Shown here in pieces: positions 9,781 through 20,939 of a stretch of DNA of 64,000 nt (within the stretch, counting starts at the first letter, position 1; each line of letters opens with the position of its first letter). Origin of the DNA: Branchiostoma floridae (Eukaryota > Chordata > Leptocardii > Amphioxiformes > Branchiostomatidae). The stretch covers positions 24,691,310-24,755,309 of the forward strand of contig NC_049986.1 in assembly GCF_000003815.2 (NCBI RefSeq), written 5' to 3'. The notes beneath the pieces are model-generated. The model was not told the DNA's origin, did no database searches, and worked only from the letters and a program-made list of their open reading frames with translations. Position numbers and translations under genes: made by a program.

Positions 9781-10375
9781 ATGGGAAACAGGTTTTCTGC
9801 GCGTGGAGAATTTGCGCGTGCGCGTGAAAAATAAAGTTCCTGAAATATGTCAGAAAATGTGCAGCAAGGAATTCTAAGGCAGAAAAATTTGATCCTATGA
9901 TATAATTTCCCATATGTAACCAGAATTTTTGGTTTGAAGAAATCCTGATTTTTAGATCCCTTGGGAATAGGTTCATTTGCATATTTTGAACAATCCAAAA
10001 TCCCATTAATTTCACAGAAATACATGGAAAAATTACTTGTATGAGGTTTTATATTGTAAAATGTTACAATTTGAGGTTTTTCTCCATTCTAGTAGCTTCA
10101 TTTCATCTTTTTTTTAGCAAATTGTTTCACGCGCAGATTTCAAACTTTTTTGTGCGTGAAAACTTAACATTTGAAAATCACTTGAAAATCAATCAGTTCG
10201 AGATTTTGTACCCTAGAATGCAACAATACAATACTTAATTCCATTCTGTGCCATCTTGTTTTAGCTTTTTAAGTTTAAAACTGCAAAAACTTTTTGAATG
10301 CTAATTTGCATATTGTCACGCGCACATTTTTCACGCGCAAGTTTTCACGCGCACATTTTTCACACGCACAAAACC
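9781..10375. mobile_element. AT-rich insertion with GCGCGTGAAAA / TTTTCACGCGC ends
   Basis: It interrupts the 102-bp array. The left end has TGCGCGTGGAGAATTTGCGC and GCGCGTGAAAAAT. The right end has ATTTTTCACGCGCA repeated inversely three to four times. The interior is AT-rich and noncoding. It is a probable nonautonomous DNA element; class undetermined. Confidence 0.5.
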
Positions 10376-10775
10376 CCAACCCGCTACACTCCTCCGGCCG
10401 GCTTACTTCTCTGTTTTATTTCTACGGTTTTCCAGCAACCCAGAGTCTGGTAGACACTAGAGGTTGCGTACTGTTCCCTAGCCGGTGTTCCCTAGCCGGC
10501 TACACTCCTCTGGCCGGCTTACTTCTCTGTTTTTTTTCTACGGTTTTCCAGCGACCCGGAGTCTGGTAGACACTAGAGGTCGCGTACTGTTCCCTAGCCG
10601 GCTACACTCCTCTGGCCGGCTTACTTCTCTGTTTTATTTCTACGGTTTTCCAGCGACCCGGAGTCTGGTAGACACTAGAGGTCGCGTACTGTTCCCTAGC
10701 CGGCTACACTCCTCCGACCCACTTACTCCTCTATTCGTATTTCTACGGTTTTCCAGCTACCCGGAGTTTGGTAGA
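10376..10775. repeat. 102-bp tandem array (second part)
   Basis: Four units of GTCGCGTACTGTTCCCTAGC, CGGCTACACTCCTC, GGCCGGCTTACTTCTCTG, TCTACGGTTTTCCAGCGACC, GTAGACACTAGAG. Unit starts at 10463, 10579 and 10681 give a 102-bp period, with a 14-bp extra piece in one unit. Confidence 0.9.
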
Positions 10776-10779
10776 GACT

Positions 10780-11560
10780 ACAGAAGTCATCAAGGCGTCA
10801 CGCTTGTCCTTGTCATTGTACGGGCACGAGGAGGCAGGATGATGGTCCGCTTGTAGGGTCAGACGCCACTTGATTTAAAGGTGTATATCGGCACGTCTAA
10901 CATCAAATCTTCCAACATGGCCATTCTCACTTTCCTCTCATGCTTCTTCTTCTTGTAACCTCCCCCGACACAAACTGGCTCCAGGTGAAAGGTCACCATT
11001 ACAGACATGCGCAGAATAATTAGAATTTTGATGCCATTGAAGATGGCTTGCAAAAGTAAGTGTAAGAAGCCTTTTTGTTGGGAAATGGCATTTTGGAGCT
11101 GGAAATTACAGGTTGGGGTTCTGGCTATTTTATTTTGTGAGAAAAATGGGCTTTCTACCATGTTTGGAGTGTTGTAGACAGTCTATAATAAGTATAGTTT
11201 GGGTGTTATCAGGGAGGTCAGAGTTTCTTATTCTGTTTGTGGGGGCACTTTGCGCCGAAACAATTGTCTTCAAAAACGCCATACGCACTCTTTAGAAGTC
11301 AGACTTCTTGCCTGCCAATGTGAGATTTTAACCAACTAAACCTCAGATAGGTGACTTTTCACAGCCTTTTTCTTACATGTTTGGTATTTATTTGAATGCT
11401 AGGAGCCATTGGAGAGTCTGTGCCCTCCACGTGTCTTTTTTAACCTCCTTGACGTAAGAGAATTGTCCTCAAATACGTACATGTGCGCCCACTACACCTC
11501 CTACACAACTTTGTCATGAGCTAATCCTAGTGAGAGGATCTGCATGCTCTTTTCCGTAAG
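10780..11560. other. Unannotated stretch
   Basis: A minus-strand open frame at 10859-11161 contains GGGYKKKKHERKVRMAML, vaguely like a basic ribosomal-protein segment, but the flanks do not continue any family. No confident feature. Confidence 0.2.
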
Positions 11561-11564
11561 GCGT

Positions 11565-11745
11565 AGGCAGCCTATTTTCATTTCCTGTAATTCGTAGGGA
11601 AAGCCATCTTATCTAGTAGACGTAATTCATGGCGAAGCGACAAATTTACCGTAATTGCCTTCCTTGATTTAGTGTAATACGTAGGGGGTTCTTCTGAATT
11701 CAGCATAAATCGTTGTCGGGCCCCCCCAGACCCTCTAGATAGTGA
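11565..11745 (+). repeat. CGTAATTCGTAGG-rich repeat, second copy at 61.07 kb
   Basis: Degenerate CGTAATTCGTAGG-type units lead into GTAATACGTAGGGGGTTCTT, CTGAATTCAGC, AAATCGTTGTCGGG, CAGACCCTC. The last 75 bp is nearly identical to 61070-61140. Possible terminal part of a larger, unidentified element. Confidence 0.6.
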
Positions 11746-12690
11746 GACCACCCGTGAGCTTGTTACCTCTGCTCTTGCACAGGGACACAGCCTATGTTAA
11801 AGAAATATAGCCGCAAATGAGGCGTTTGGCGATTTTACGACATTAGGGGAAAATGGCGTCCCAATTGGCCCATTCAAACCTCCCGCCAAACTGGGGCTCC
11901 AATTAAAAGCCCTTTCCTTCTCAGACATGCGCATTTGGTTGTTTTCCACTGAAAATTGATCAAGGAAGGCGCCATTTTTGGAAGGAAGAAATTTGCCGCT
12001 AGGAAAGTCAATTTTTGAGTTTTTACGGGATTTTTTGGGACATGAGCATGTTCAGAAATCCTCTAACTTTGACAAATTGTAGATAAAGTTCACCAACACG
12101 TTCGCACTGGAGATAAAAACCAAATTGTGGATGAATTTGTTGTCAACAACATGGTGAAAACGGCATGACCGAACGCGCTGGTGTTTATTTTAGGCAAGTT
12201 GAAGAGCGAGGACATACCGTCGGCATTCTCCCTTGATGTAGGCCACACTTAGTTGGGAAAATGTATACTTTGAGATGTAATTCGCATATATTTGCCAAAG
12301 TATTGACTTTTTGGGGTAGAGTAGTTAATTTCCAACCATTTAGAGCCAGATTACGGAAGCCGCGAGCCCTAATGACAACCATGACAAGCCGCGCGCGGCC
12401 CGGTAAATTGAGTCCAGCTGGCCCACGCCGTGCCGTGGTGGGAACACTTTATCCGCCCACACGGGGCTCGTCAATAGGACTATAAGCCCCGCGACACCTT
12501 TTCTGTCCGGGATAACATATAGAATGCATAATTTCTTTGTTGGAAGAGAGGCCAGATGCTTTTCCACCAAGAAATTTGTCCGATTTTAGCAGGTAGGATA
12601 AGAAATCCACCGCCGGGAGCAAATGCATCAATGACCCCATTGTTAATGTTTCCCTGTGTCTTGGTATGCAACTTGCTAAACTCCCTCAGC
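11746..12690. other. Unannotated stretch
   Basis: Nothing recognised. It lies downstream (minus strand) of the retroelement-like ORF and may include its decayed continuation. Confidence 0.2.
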
Positions 12691-13422
12691 TCAATTGGGG
12701 TCGTTGGATGATGGCCTCGACGTGTTATTATAGGAAATTATAGCATGATTTTGTAGAAGAATCTTTCCCCCTCGAAGGTGAACGTTGAAATGACCAACAT
12801 AATTAAGGTTCTGTAGGACGACGCCCCTATTATCCCTCTCAATCTGTGATGCGTCGGTCCCGAAGATTGGGCTGTTCCAAAAAATAAAAATAGGGGGGGG
12901 GGGGGTGATTACACAGGACTGGACTCTGGACTTAGGGGGATGGAAATTCCTAGGACTCTTGGACTTAGGGGGTTTTGTAGCGTTAGGACTCTTGGACTTA
13001 GGGTGTTGGAAGCTAGGACTCTTGGACCTAGGGGGTATACAGATTGGGGTGTAATCAACCCCCCCTTTATTTTTTTTGGAACGGCCCAATTTATGGCAAG
13101 GTCGCCAGCTACGAGCTGATCCAAATTGTGTGATGTTGTCAGGAGTAACTGTGCCCGTGCTGCTAAATACGAACTCATGCGGCCAGAGTACTTCCCTTTT
13201 AACCTTGTCGTGCACTTTACGGGTCAGACCGCTAACGGGCTTAGTGGTCTTACCTGGCGAAGGTGTCTCCTCGTTGTTGAACTGCACCTTTGGTAGGGGA
13301 GCCGCTCGGTTGCCTGCTGGCCACGGAGCTTGGGCAGGCAGGCCGGCCGCGTTCTTGGCGGCATCCAACAGATGCATGGCCCGTAACTCTTGCAATGTCG
13401 GGTACGAGTTATCGTAGGTCAT
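12691..13422 (-). pseudogene. Retroelement gag/ORF1-like ORF with a MITE inside
   Basis: A 243-codon ORF. Its first 110 or so residues (YPTLQELRAMHLLDAAKNAA, LTRKVHDKVKREVLWPHEFV) resemble, as a pattern, ORF1/gag proteins of DIRS- or LTR-type retroelements; this is a weak family call. The middle third, SKSP-repeat plus PPPPIFIFW, is translated from an inserted MITE (12866-13090). The last 60 or so residues are again host ORF (GTDASQIERDNRGVV). An upstream in-frame stop separates it from the ORF at 13511-13861. Confidence 0.4.
12866..13090. mobile_element. MITE with ATTGGGC ends and internal 24-bp repeats
   Basis: The ends ATTGGGCTGTTCCAAAAAAT and its inverse, followed by G/C tracts and GTGATTACAC, form TIRs of about 45 bp. 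The interior has four tandem CTAGGACTCTTGGACTTAGG units. It is inserted in the minus-strand ORF without closing it. Confidence 0.75.
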
Positions 13423-13510
13423 CTTTCCGGCTTGCTGGTGCTGTGTCGGGGCTGGGAAGTGTTGTTAAGTCTCCCGTCCTGCTGTTTCTTTCATCTTCTG
13501 TTTTACTGAG

Positions 13511-13861
13511 TCATCGCAAGGACACTGTCCGGAACGCAAGCAAGATGGCCGCCGAGATCTCGTTGGTTACCGCGAGAGGGTGGTTGAGTCGAAAGGCGGG
13601 AAACTTTGTTGGGAGGGGGGTGGCTGGTCGACTGATCCCGGGGGCTCCTCCACCGCTATGCAGATGAGTCACGTCTAGCTGCAGCTCGTCCAATTCCCGG
13701 GTGAGGTCTTTAAATCGTTGTTCGAAGAAATCTTCCAAAGAGACTCGTTGCGGTGTAGAAGTTGCCGGCGGGGCCGCGGTACTGACAGTAGTGAAGGGGG
13801 TCCCAAGGTCGTACTCCTGATATCTGACTGGAATCGAAGCCTTCCTCTTTGGTCTGGTCAT
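13511..13861 (-). pseudogene. Retroelement ORF1 N-terminal piece
   Basis: From ATG 13861 it reads MTRPKRKASIPVRYQEYDLG, then a Pro/Thr-rich linker, then a helical FFEQRFKDLTRELDELQLDV. A basic start, RYQE motif and coiled coil fit the N-terminus of the ORF immediately downstream (12691-13422), now split by a stop. The start upstream at 13924 is less likely, because the MTRPKRK start has the basic character typical of such proteins. Confidence 0.35.
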
Positions 13862-14089
13862 GGCCACCGAAATCAAGATGTGAGTTACGCTTGATGCGAC
13901 GAAAACAAGACAAAGTCCGAACAATTCTGTCCGAATTAAACGGTCCTGATGCCTTTTGCGTCAGGGAGAGTCTCTATTAATCTGTCTCTCGTCCGGGGCT
14001 CTACTGCCACACTGCGCATGCCTGGTCACGTGGCCAAATTTTCTAGGATAATGCCTCATAGCCTTTCCTATCATTGTTATGCTCACTAC

Positions 14090-14516
14090 TAGGGCTGGGT
14101 ATCGGTACAGTGTACCGGTACAAAATCGGTTTTTCTTATTGGACCGGTCCAGAAAAACCGGACCTGAAAAAATTAGGTGGACCGGATGTTGGACCGATTA
14201 GAAAATTAACAGATTATTCTATCAGGCATTCACATGTTTTGGCGCTTGCAGGTGGAAGAAAATAACAAGAGTGAAGTAGAGTAGAGTTTATAGTAATTTC
14301 TAGCAAGTTTTACAGCCAATCGCACAGGAGCAGTTGGCGTTGTAGGATTTTAAAACGCCAGTGTAAGTCTAATACTCCACCAAACAGATTTCTTTGTAGT
14401 GAAATGGACCATTGGTATGAGTCATACTGAATCAGGTTCAGGTCCGGACCTGGACCTGATCCTTTGGACCTGAACCGGACCTGGACCTGAATTTTCTGTA
14501 CCGGTACCCAGCCCTA
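14090..14516. mobile_element. hAT-like element with 8-bp TSD
   Basis: The ends are TAGGGCTGGGTATCGGTAC and GTACCGGTACCCAGCCCTA. A perfect 8-bp duplication, CTCACTAC, lies at 14082-14089 and 14517-14524. It is internally rich in GGACCTGAACC-type repeats and noncoding. It is the reference copy for the one at 645-1352, and its end recurs in the 144-bp array at 42.5 kb. Confidence 0.9.
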
Positions 14517-14699
14517 CTCACTACTGTCGCCGCTGCCGTCTTCACCGCTTTTGACGCTTGGTGCGACGCTGGTGTTGGCCTCGGAAGTGGCGTAGCTCAG
14601 AGAAGCCAGCTCATCCCGCAGAGAAGATTCCTTACAGGCTTTCTCGTTTTGCGGTGATGGTGCGGAATTTAGGTCGAATTGGAGTGGATTGTCTCGATA

Positions 14700-14830
14700 T
14701 AATTTGCTGCGATTTTTTCAGCGATAGTTCTTCTGCACCCGGAGCCGCAGTGCAGTCTGGGAAGTTTGGTGAAGTTCTCCACAATTCCGCCAGTAGGCGC
14801 AATTCTACCACAGTTATGCTATGGATCGCC
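14700..14830 (+). repeat. Paralogue (empty site) of the 4.3-5.2 kb locus
   Basis: TTTTTTCAGCGATAG, GCCGCAGTGCAGTCTGGGAA, GGTGAAGTTCTCCACAAT, TCCGCCAGTAGGCGC, ATTCTACCACAG: collinear with 4330-4397 plus 5178-5205, without the 780-bp element. Confidence 0.7.
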
Positions 14831-14963
14831 TGAGGACGCTTTTCTGCCATTACGCATTGCGCTATACCTGAGAGATAAGAGCAGGCTGAACCGGAGGTAT
14901 GCCTTTTTACCTCAACGAGACCTGCACCTCTGGGTGCCACTTTCCGGCGATATCGGGATGACA

Positions 14964-15190
14964 TGAATGAATGACCTTTATTGTACATTTGTGCTCAAAC
15001 AAGCTAAGTACAGGTCGTAGCGCTAGTGATAAGGTACAATTTTGACAAAAAAGGTGTCTTATCATCTCTACATATGCTAATACATTCAAGTATGTACAAG
15101 TTCAACTTCTTCTCGCTTCTTAAAACAGTTATAAACATAAGGACAAATGGAATCAATAATATATGGCTTATCTAATTGCATGAGAAATAT
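14964..15190 (-). mobile_element. LINE 3' end
   Basis: On the minus strand this ends TGTACAATAAAGGTCATTCA, TTCAT: the same AATAAAGGTC plus (ATTC)n tail as the LINE at 58.2 kb. It is 5'-truncated, with no coding left. Confidence 0.55.
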
Positions 15191-15960
15191 AAATTTGGGA
15201 AGGGACGTTCAGACCTGGCTGAACTTGCGGTCGATGTGAAAATGATGTTCTTCGATGTAAGGCCAACACGACCCCTATGACTCAACCTGTGCTTACCGAC
15301 GATTTCGGCTTTAATATACAAGGACGTGCGTTCGGACAAGACCCAGCTGCGTTTTTGCCGGCGATTTCGTGCTGACATGACATTCACAAGGACGGTGGCG
15401 TTCGGATATGGGTCCCGACAAGGTAGCACAGTACAGTTTTCGGCCTACGGGGATTCCTATAGTTAAGGACCACAAAGTGACTGACATCAACGTGGGTAAA
15501 ATTATACTAAGGTGCATTTCCGAAGCAGCAGTTTAAAGTCGAGGATATATACTACAAAATAACGGAAAACCGAAAAGTTATGTTTTTCTTTTAACCCTCT
15601 TTGAAATGGGGTCATACCGGGCCATGCAGAACTGCAGCCTACTCACCGAGGTAAGCAGTTGTTAAGGTCACGCGCATTGATACAAAGAATGGGCAAAACA
15701 GCATAATGTTATACATTAAATACAACTTAAGTTCGAAATGGCTAATCTACCTAGTAATAGTACAAGAGTCAACGTGTAATACGGGATAAGAGTGGGCTTT
15801 CATTGGAGGAATTTCTGACGACTAGACATTCTTTAATATATTTATTGAACTAGCTTCCAAGTGTGGGGGGGGCGTGCTTAAAAACACAGTATGAAACAAC
15901 ACTGTCAAATCTCATGAAGGACTAAAATATGGATAAAATTTGATTAATAGGACTGATAGT
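15191..15960. other. Unannotated stretch
   Basis: No confident feature. Short open frames on the minus strand lack motifs. Confidence 0.2.
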
Positions 15961-15964
15961 GTTT

Positions 15965-16560
15965 TATACAGGCTGGTCGAGTTATCCGTCCAATATCTGC
16001 CTTTTCAGCCCACAAAAAGCAAGGATTTTGTGAAACAAACGCGCTGATAATTGGGATACTTTAATGAGACACCATTCAGTGAAAGAACCGGCTTTTCCTT
16101 TCTTTGCGGGTGTTTCCCCCCCGGCACACAATAGACAGCACTCAGCCTGTCCGTGCACAACTGTAATGACAGGCTAAGCCGTCCGAAGTGACAAAAACTC
16201 ATGTGATAACTCTTTTTCTCAAAAGTAGAGTATGTGCAAGGTGGTATGTGCCGTTGCACGCAAAGGCAGAAAATCACTTCATCGCTCAAAAATGTGATTT
16301 AACAAATTGCAAACTGCGTCTACAGACACTTCTGTACCAGCAATACTATTGTTAAATAGCCGGAGGCGCTGAAGAAGGTGGATTATTTCAGACGGGCGTC
16401 TTAATCGAACAAGTGAAAAACATGGACAAATTTTGCACCGATTCCTGCCACTAAACAAACTTTATCTTCAAAATTGTTTCCACCTCAACTTGAAAAGTTT
16501 CGACTTATTTACTCCTGCTTTTGTCAAAGAATCAGTGCGAACTGTCCGTCTTGCAGAAGA
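15965..16560 (+). repeat. Terminal (pLTR-like) repeat of a Penelope-like element, copy 1
   Basis: GTCCAATATCTGCC, CGCTGATAATTGGGATACTT, TAATGAGAC, AGAACCGGCTTTTCC, AACAATAGACAGC, TCGCTCAAAAATG, ACTGCGTC, CTAAACAAACT: the blocks recur in the same order at 21.1-21.4 kb, 23.2-23.4 kb, 25.3-25.56 kb and 29.8-30.3 kb. It precedes the Penelope-like coding remnants. Confidence 0.6.
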
Positions 16561-17599
16561 AAGTCATTGCTGGACAAAGACTGAAGTTGACCAGTCGAGA
16601 ATTTAGGTAAGCTCAATTTGTTGTGTTGGACATTAAGGTTCAACTTTATTCAGAATGACTTCTACCAAGTTGAACATTGGTGATCTTTGAAGTTAAGATT
16701 CAGAATAATTATTGTTTAGAAACCGTCAGAAATTTGGAAAGAACTGGGATTATTAGCGCGCCACAAGAACCATATGAGATTTTAATCTTCATTGCAAACA
16801 CCATGGCAGTATGCTTGTGAGCCTGAAACTGTCCATTGTTGGCAAAGGCAACAGGGCTAACGGTATTCTAAAACGAAAAGACGGCTGTTAAAAGTAAGGA
16901 TATTACAAACCATCCAGAAAATCAATTTCTTTACGGTACACTTGTTCGTTACGAATTACGAAACGTGACCCAAATCTAACGGAAGTAACAATAGTGATCG
17001 AATTGCAATTACTCAATATCCGCTAGAGGCCCCTCTTGAGCCGCCAGAGCTTGACTATAGCACTCAGGCTGTCCCAGTGGGGTAGTCAGAGGTTAACAAA
17101 GAAGTAGAAGAAGAAGAAACATACACGTCAAACAATCGCTTGCATTGCGAAACCTTCCGGCATAACAATTACAGTACTACACACGCTTCCATCTCAAATC
17201 CTTTCCATATCAGGAGGATTGCGGTGCAAAGGAATTTTTTTTAAAATTCACTTTGCCAGATAAGACAGACGCAATGGTGACGCACTCAAGTTATCGACTT
17301 ACATCAACGCCACCACTATACATATATATACAAGGACATAAACATATTTAACTAACTAGGCGAAATACAAAATGAAGGAAGATTTAAACAATACTGATAA
17401 CAAATGGAAATCAACTGATGCGTATGACAAAAGTTGGTATGCGCGCTTGTCCGATCCCCTACCCCAGTAACAGGGATTTATTATATACATGAACACAACT
17501 TTTGGGGGCCCAAATTGTATTTTGGAAGGAACTCTTTTAGACCACTCAGAGTAATACAGAAACGACACCATAAACACGTTTGCATATATTCTGTGGAGG

Positions 17600-18050
17600 A
17601 ACCAGGGACAAACCAGCAGGACTTTACCCTCGGAATACATCCACAAGTGGGTTAAGAACTGCTCTGATAGACTGTTGAATGACGCTGAGCTATCAGTGCT
17701 TTCTAAAGGCTTGAACCGACACGTGCACGTAGTTGAAATCGTCACACAGACCGAGCCTCAGTGGCATGCCGCAAAATCCCTGACAGAGAAGCAAATTTGC
17801 TACTTTTCAAAAGTCCCCATTTTTTTCTAACCCTTAAACTGCCAGAGTTTCAGCCCTATAAAATGCTATCAGTGCCAGAACTGCTCTGATAGACTGTTGA
17901 ATGACGCTGAGCTATCAGTGCTTTCTAAAGGCTTGAACCGACACGTGCACGTAGTTGAAATCGTCACACAGACCGAGCCTCAGTGGCATGCCGCAAAATC
18001 CCTGACAGAGAAGCAAATTTGCTACTTTCAAAAGTCCCCCATTTTTTCTT
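17600..18050 (+). pseudogene. Penelope-like element ORF, N-terminal RT region, duplicated
   Basis: The frame EYIHKWVKNCSDRLLNDAE, LSVLSKGLN is the NLS-x-LS-xE-xxLLxKGLNF block that precedes the RT core in Penelope-like elements. The 170-bp segment 17656-17824 is repeated almost exactly at 17878-18047. Stops follow. The RT core (YADD-type block) is missing. Confidence 0.6.
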
Positions 18051-18366
18051 AAGTAACCGAGGATGACGCAGTCCAACATTTCTAAGGAGGAACAAGAACC
18101 TCTCAATTCACCACGGCGGGACAAAATCGCAGTGACTTTACTAGCAGGCAAAAGAAGATTGACCGTTGTTCTCAAATGAGAAAGACTAAAAACAGAAGTG
18201 CTCGGAGTTAATTGTGGACAGCAATACATACGTTGGACTTTATAAAAGGGATCTAACCTCCAAATATAAGGAAACAAAACTGGTGGCAGTGCTTCATAAT
18301 GTGTTGAGAACGAAAATGGGTTAAACAGAAACTTATATAGAAGCTATATCTAACACCAGAAGTTCT

Positions 18367-18780
18367 ATGGTAGGCGTAAAGCCCCACCGCAACATGTGTG
18401 ATGGTACTGATACGTTGACGATACTCACGTCGAACTTAAGAAGGCGTACGCCAATAAGTTTACAGAACATGCCAACAAACTTAAAGGGAGGGAAAAGATC
18501 CGTAGTCTTCCTTGACACTTTGAGTATTGTACAAGAGGATGCACGGGTCCCTGCGAGTGAAAATCTAACGCGAACCCACCCACATACTGACCAATCTGTA
18601 CATCCTTTGGAACATAAGGCTAGTGTTCTCCGAACCCTTTTTCACGTGGCGGAAAGAGTAATAATTGAGCCCGCAGACAAAGAGAAGGAGAAACGTATCA
18701 GCATTAAAAACCTACGGTTACCCTACATAGGCTATAAAAATGGCAACTGCACCCAAACGGCCACGATCCAGCAAATATAA
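18367..18780 (+). pseudogene. Penelope-like element ORF, RT C-terminal region
   Basis: The ORF ends with HTDQSVHPLEHKASVLRTLF, HVAERVI, matching the HPLEHK-xxVVRTLxxRA block found after the RT domain in Penelope-like elements. It is on the same strand and in the right order between the N-terminal and GIY-YIG remnants. Confidence 0.65.
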
Positions 18781-18966
18781 ACAAATACAACCAAAACTGT
18801 AAGGGGAAACACACAGACATCGTGCGACTTCCGTACGTTAAATGAGTGGTAGAAGGTTTAAGGGCACGTCTCAAAGAAGAATTAATACTTGACATGAGAT
18901 AGAAGCCTGGTCCAGGCCTTTCAGAACCCTTCGCAACATCCTGGTAGAACAGAGAACAACCCCCAA

Positions 18967-19149
18967 TTGAGAGTGAATATGGTGTTGTGTACCATATGCA
19001 ATGCTATATGGTATCATATACAAACCTACATTGGGGAGACTGAAATATCACTTCAGCTTAGGTTCAGCGAAGAGAAGAGCCCAAGTCGGACATCTGTAGA
19101 ATTTTCTCAACACAGAACAAATAATGAATTCTTATATATTGATCGTTAA
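18967..19149 (+). pseudogene. Penelope-like element GIY-YIG endonuclease remnant
   Basis: CTICNAIWYHIQTYIGETEI, SLQLRFSEEK, SVEFSQH: the YIGET-xxxLxxR-xxEH pattern of the GIY-YIG domain, with the final catalytic region lost. The frame ends at 19149. Confidence 0.6.
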
Positions 19150-19830
19150 ACGATTTAGATTTACATTGGAATTATCAGTTCAGTTCGGAAATCCATCAGG
19201 TGACACTATATAGTTCATCCAGACGACTCTGTCGCTCAATGCAAGTGTTAGACACCATCAACTACTGTTGTGATTTATACTTTAGGGAGATTACACTTTT
19301 AAAAAATGCTAGTGACTTATTTGTCCAATCGGTAAATTCTTCTGCCCGCGGCAGGTTCTGGTCAAAACTCATTAACTCGATTTACACGCAGATGTTTGGG
19401 AACCTTGCTCAAAAACGTCATCTATAGAAAATAAAGCTGTTCATTTTTCTTTCCTTATGGAATATCGTTTAACTCTTCGCGAAGAAATTATCTGTTTACC
19501 GCCGAATGTACTTTCCAAGAAAGCTAGAAGATGCGCGAACCGTATAATTATCTCCGTAATTACTGCAGCCTGAGTGTGACATCTGAATCGTTACACATCT
19601 AAATTCGATCAGATTTCAACTCTCTCTGATCCCAGGCAAGGCTTCTCTCCTCGCGTAGACATAGATGCAAAAGTGAAAATCTCTTCTTTGCTAAAAAAAA
19701 GTGATTAAATCAAACTATGTCATGCCTATGCCCACAGATACATACATTACGCTTTCTGAACAGGCACTATTAGCGTTAAATAGCCTGAGGCTAATGATTA
19801 CATATCTCACATGTGATGGTAGCATCTCTT
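19150..19830 (+). repeat. 3' region of the Penelope-like element, copy A
   Basis: AATCGGTAAATTCTTC, CACGCAGATGTTTGG, CTGTTCATTTTTCTTTCCTT, CCGTATAATTATCTCC, GTTACACATCTAA, CCTATGCCCACAGATACAT: collinear with 22.67-23.3 kb at roughly 80% by eye. Confidence 0.65.
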
Positions 19831-20099
19831 TGACATGGAGATTGGACTAACCCGGCAAAAGCTAATATTTGGATCAACTTTAAATTCTGAGTTTTGACAA
19901 ATATGCAGGGCTTGAGTGGGGTGGCGAGACAGTGTGGAGACACTAACATATTAACAGGGATTTTCCGATAGACCCATCCAAAATCTCATAAAAAGTTCAC
20001 AAATCGTCGCCTAGGCCTCGCTGAATTCGAAGTTTATCGCAGCTTCAAGGGACCCACTAACGCCGGCCGAGCTGCTACAATGGTCCAAAGCCCGCGTAA

Positions 20100-20628
20100 A
20101 AAGCTCGCGTAAGAAGATGAGGAGAAGAAGAAGAAAACGCCGGTCATAAGTAGTTACGGCCTAAAATGCCCATATGGAGCTCGCTGACACGTCGACCAAG
20201 CTTAACTTTTGATTTGTAAAGGGGGCTTTTAAACCCGGTCGGGCTGTTTGCGAAAACGAAAAGCTTTTCAAAAGTCTACAAAGTTGTGCAACAGTTGTGC
20301 AAAGACCAAAGTGCCTTTTCCATGCCGAAACGGCTTGTTACGATTCGCGCGATTTATCTACGATTGTCACGATGAAAAATATTGTGCACATACCGTTTTG
20401 TGTCGTAAATCCAACCGCCTCCAAATGATAGGAAACGCTGGAGTAAACTGTTACCCGAGCTCTATGTTCACGTAGGTTCGGGTCAGTCGCAATGGCGAAA
20501 ATATTCAGTATGCAGAGGTTTTATATCGTACAGCGGAAAAACAGGTTCTGGAGGTCAGAGGTCACCAAGCAGGATAGTTCCCGGCATCAATACTAGTAGT
20601 CCATCCATCATACCCCTTATGCTTCAAT
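20100..20628. other. Penelope-adjacent repeat with partner at 24.8 kb
   Basis: A purine microsatellite (GAAGAAGAAGAAG) at 20120 and the block AATCCAACCGCCTCCAA, GGAGTAAACTG, CCGAGCTCTA at 20407-20470, repeated at 24842-24905. No gene. Confidence 0.45.
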
Positions 20629-20816
20629 GGGTCACGCTTTTCACCGGCGCCCGACCAGGCAGATTTTGGGAACGAAAAGAATGATAGAAAGACACCAAAG
20701 TACACAAAATGTAAGAAGAAAAGTTATGGGCATGATTGGGGCTCATTTCTAGATACACATTTTCATTTTTCGTTTCGTAAAACATCCCGGCCGGGTCCGG
20801 TTTGGAAATATGACCA
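20629..20816. mobile_element. GGTCAYAWTTCCAAACCGG MITE, copy 1
   Basis: The ends GGTCACGC...CCGGCGCCCG and CGGGTCCGGTTTGGAAATAT are inverted. The internal ACATTTTCATTTTTCGTTTC part recalls copies at 38932-39126 and 48301. Confidence 0.65.
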
Positions 20817-20939
20817 AAAGTAGCCCCAGAAGACCTGCACTTTTGTCGGAATGTATTCAAGACCGACTTTCAAGTATTCCAACGTTCATTTTCTTGTTTG
20901 TTTGTTTTTGGTTGTTGTTAGATAGCCTCGTGATATATT

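Noticed and set aside
10859-11161. Possible RPS27A-like pseudogene (KKKKHERKVRMAML)
   Set aside because: Only a short basic stretch is similar; neighbouring ubiquitin or zinc-finger parts are absent.
13290-13667. Plus-strand ORF of 125 codons
   Set aside because: Antisense shadow of the minus-strand retroelement ORFs.
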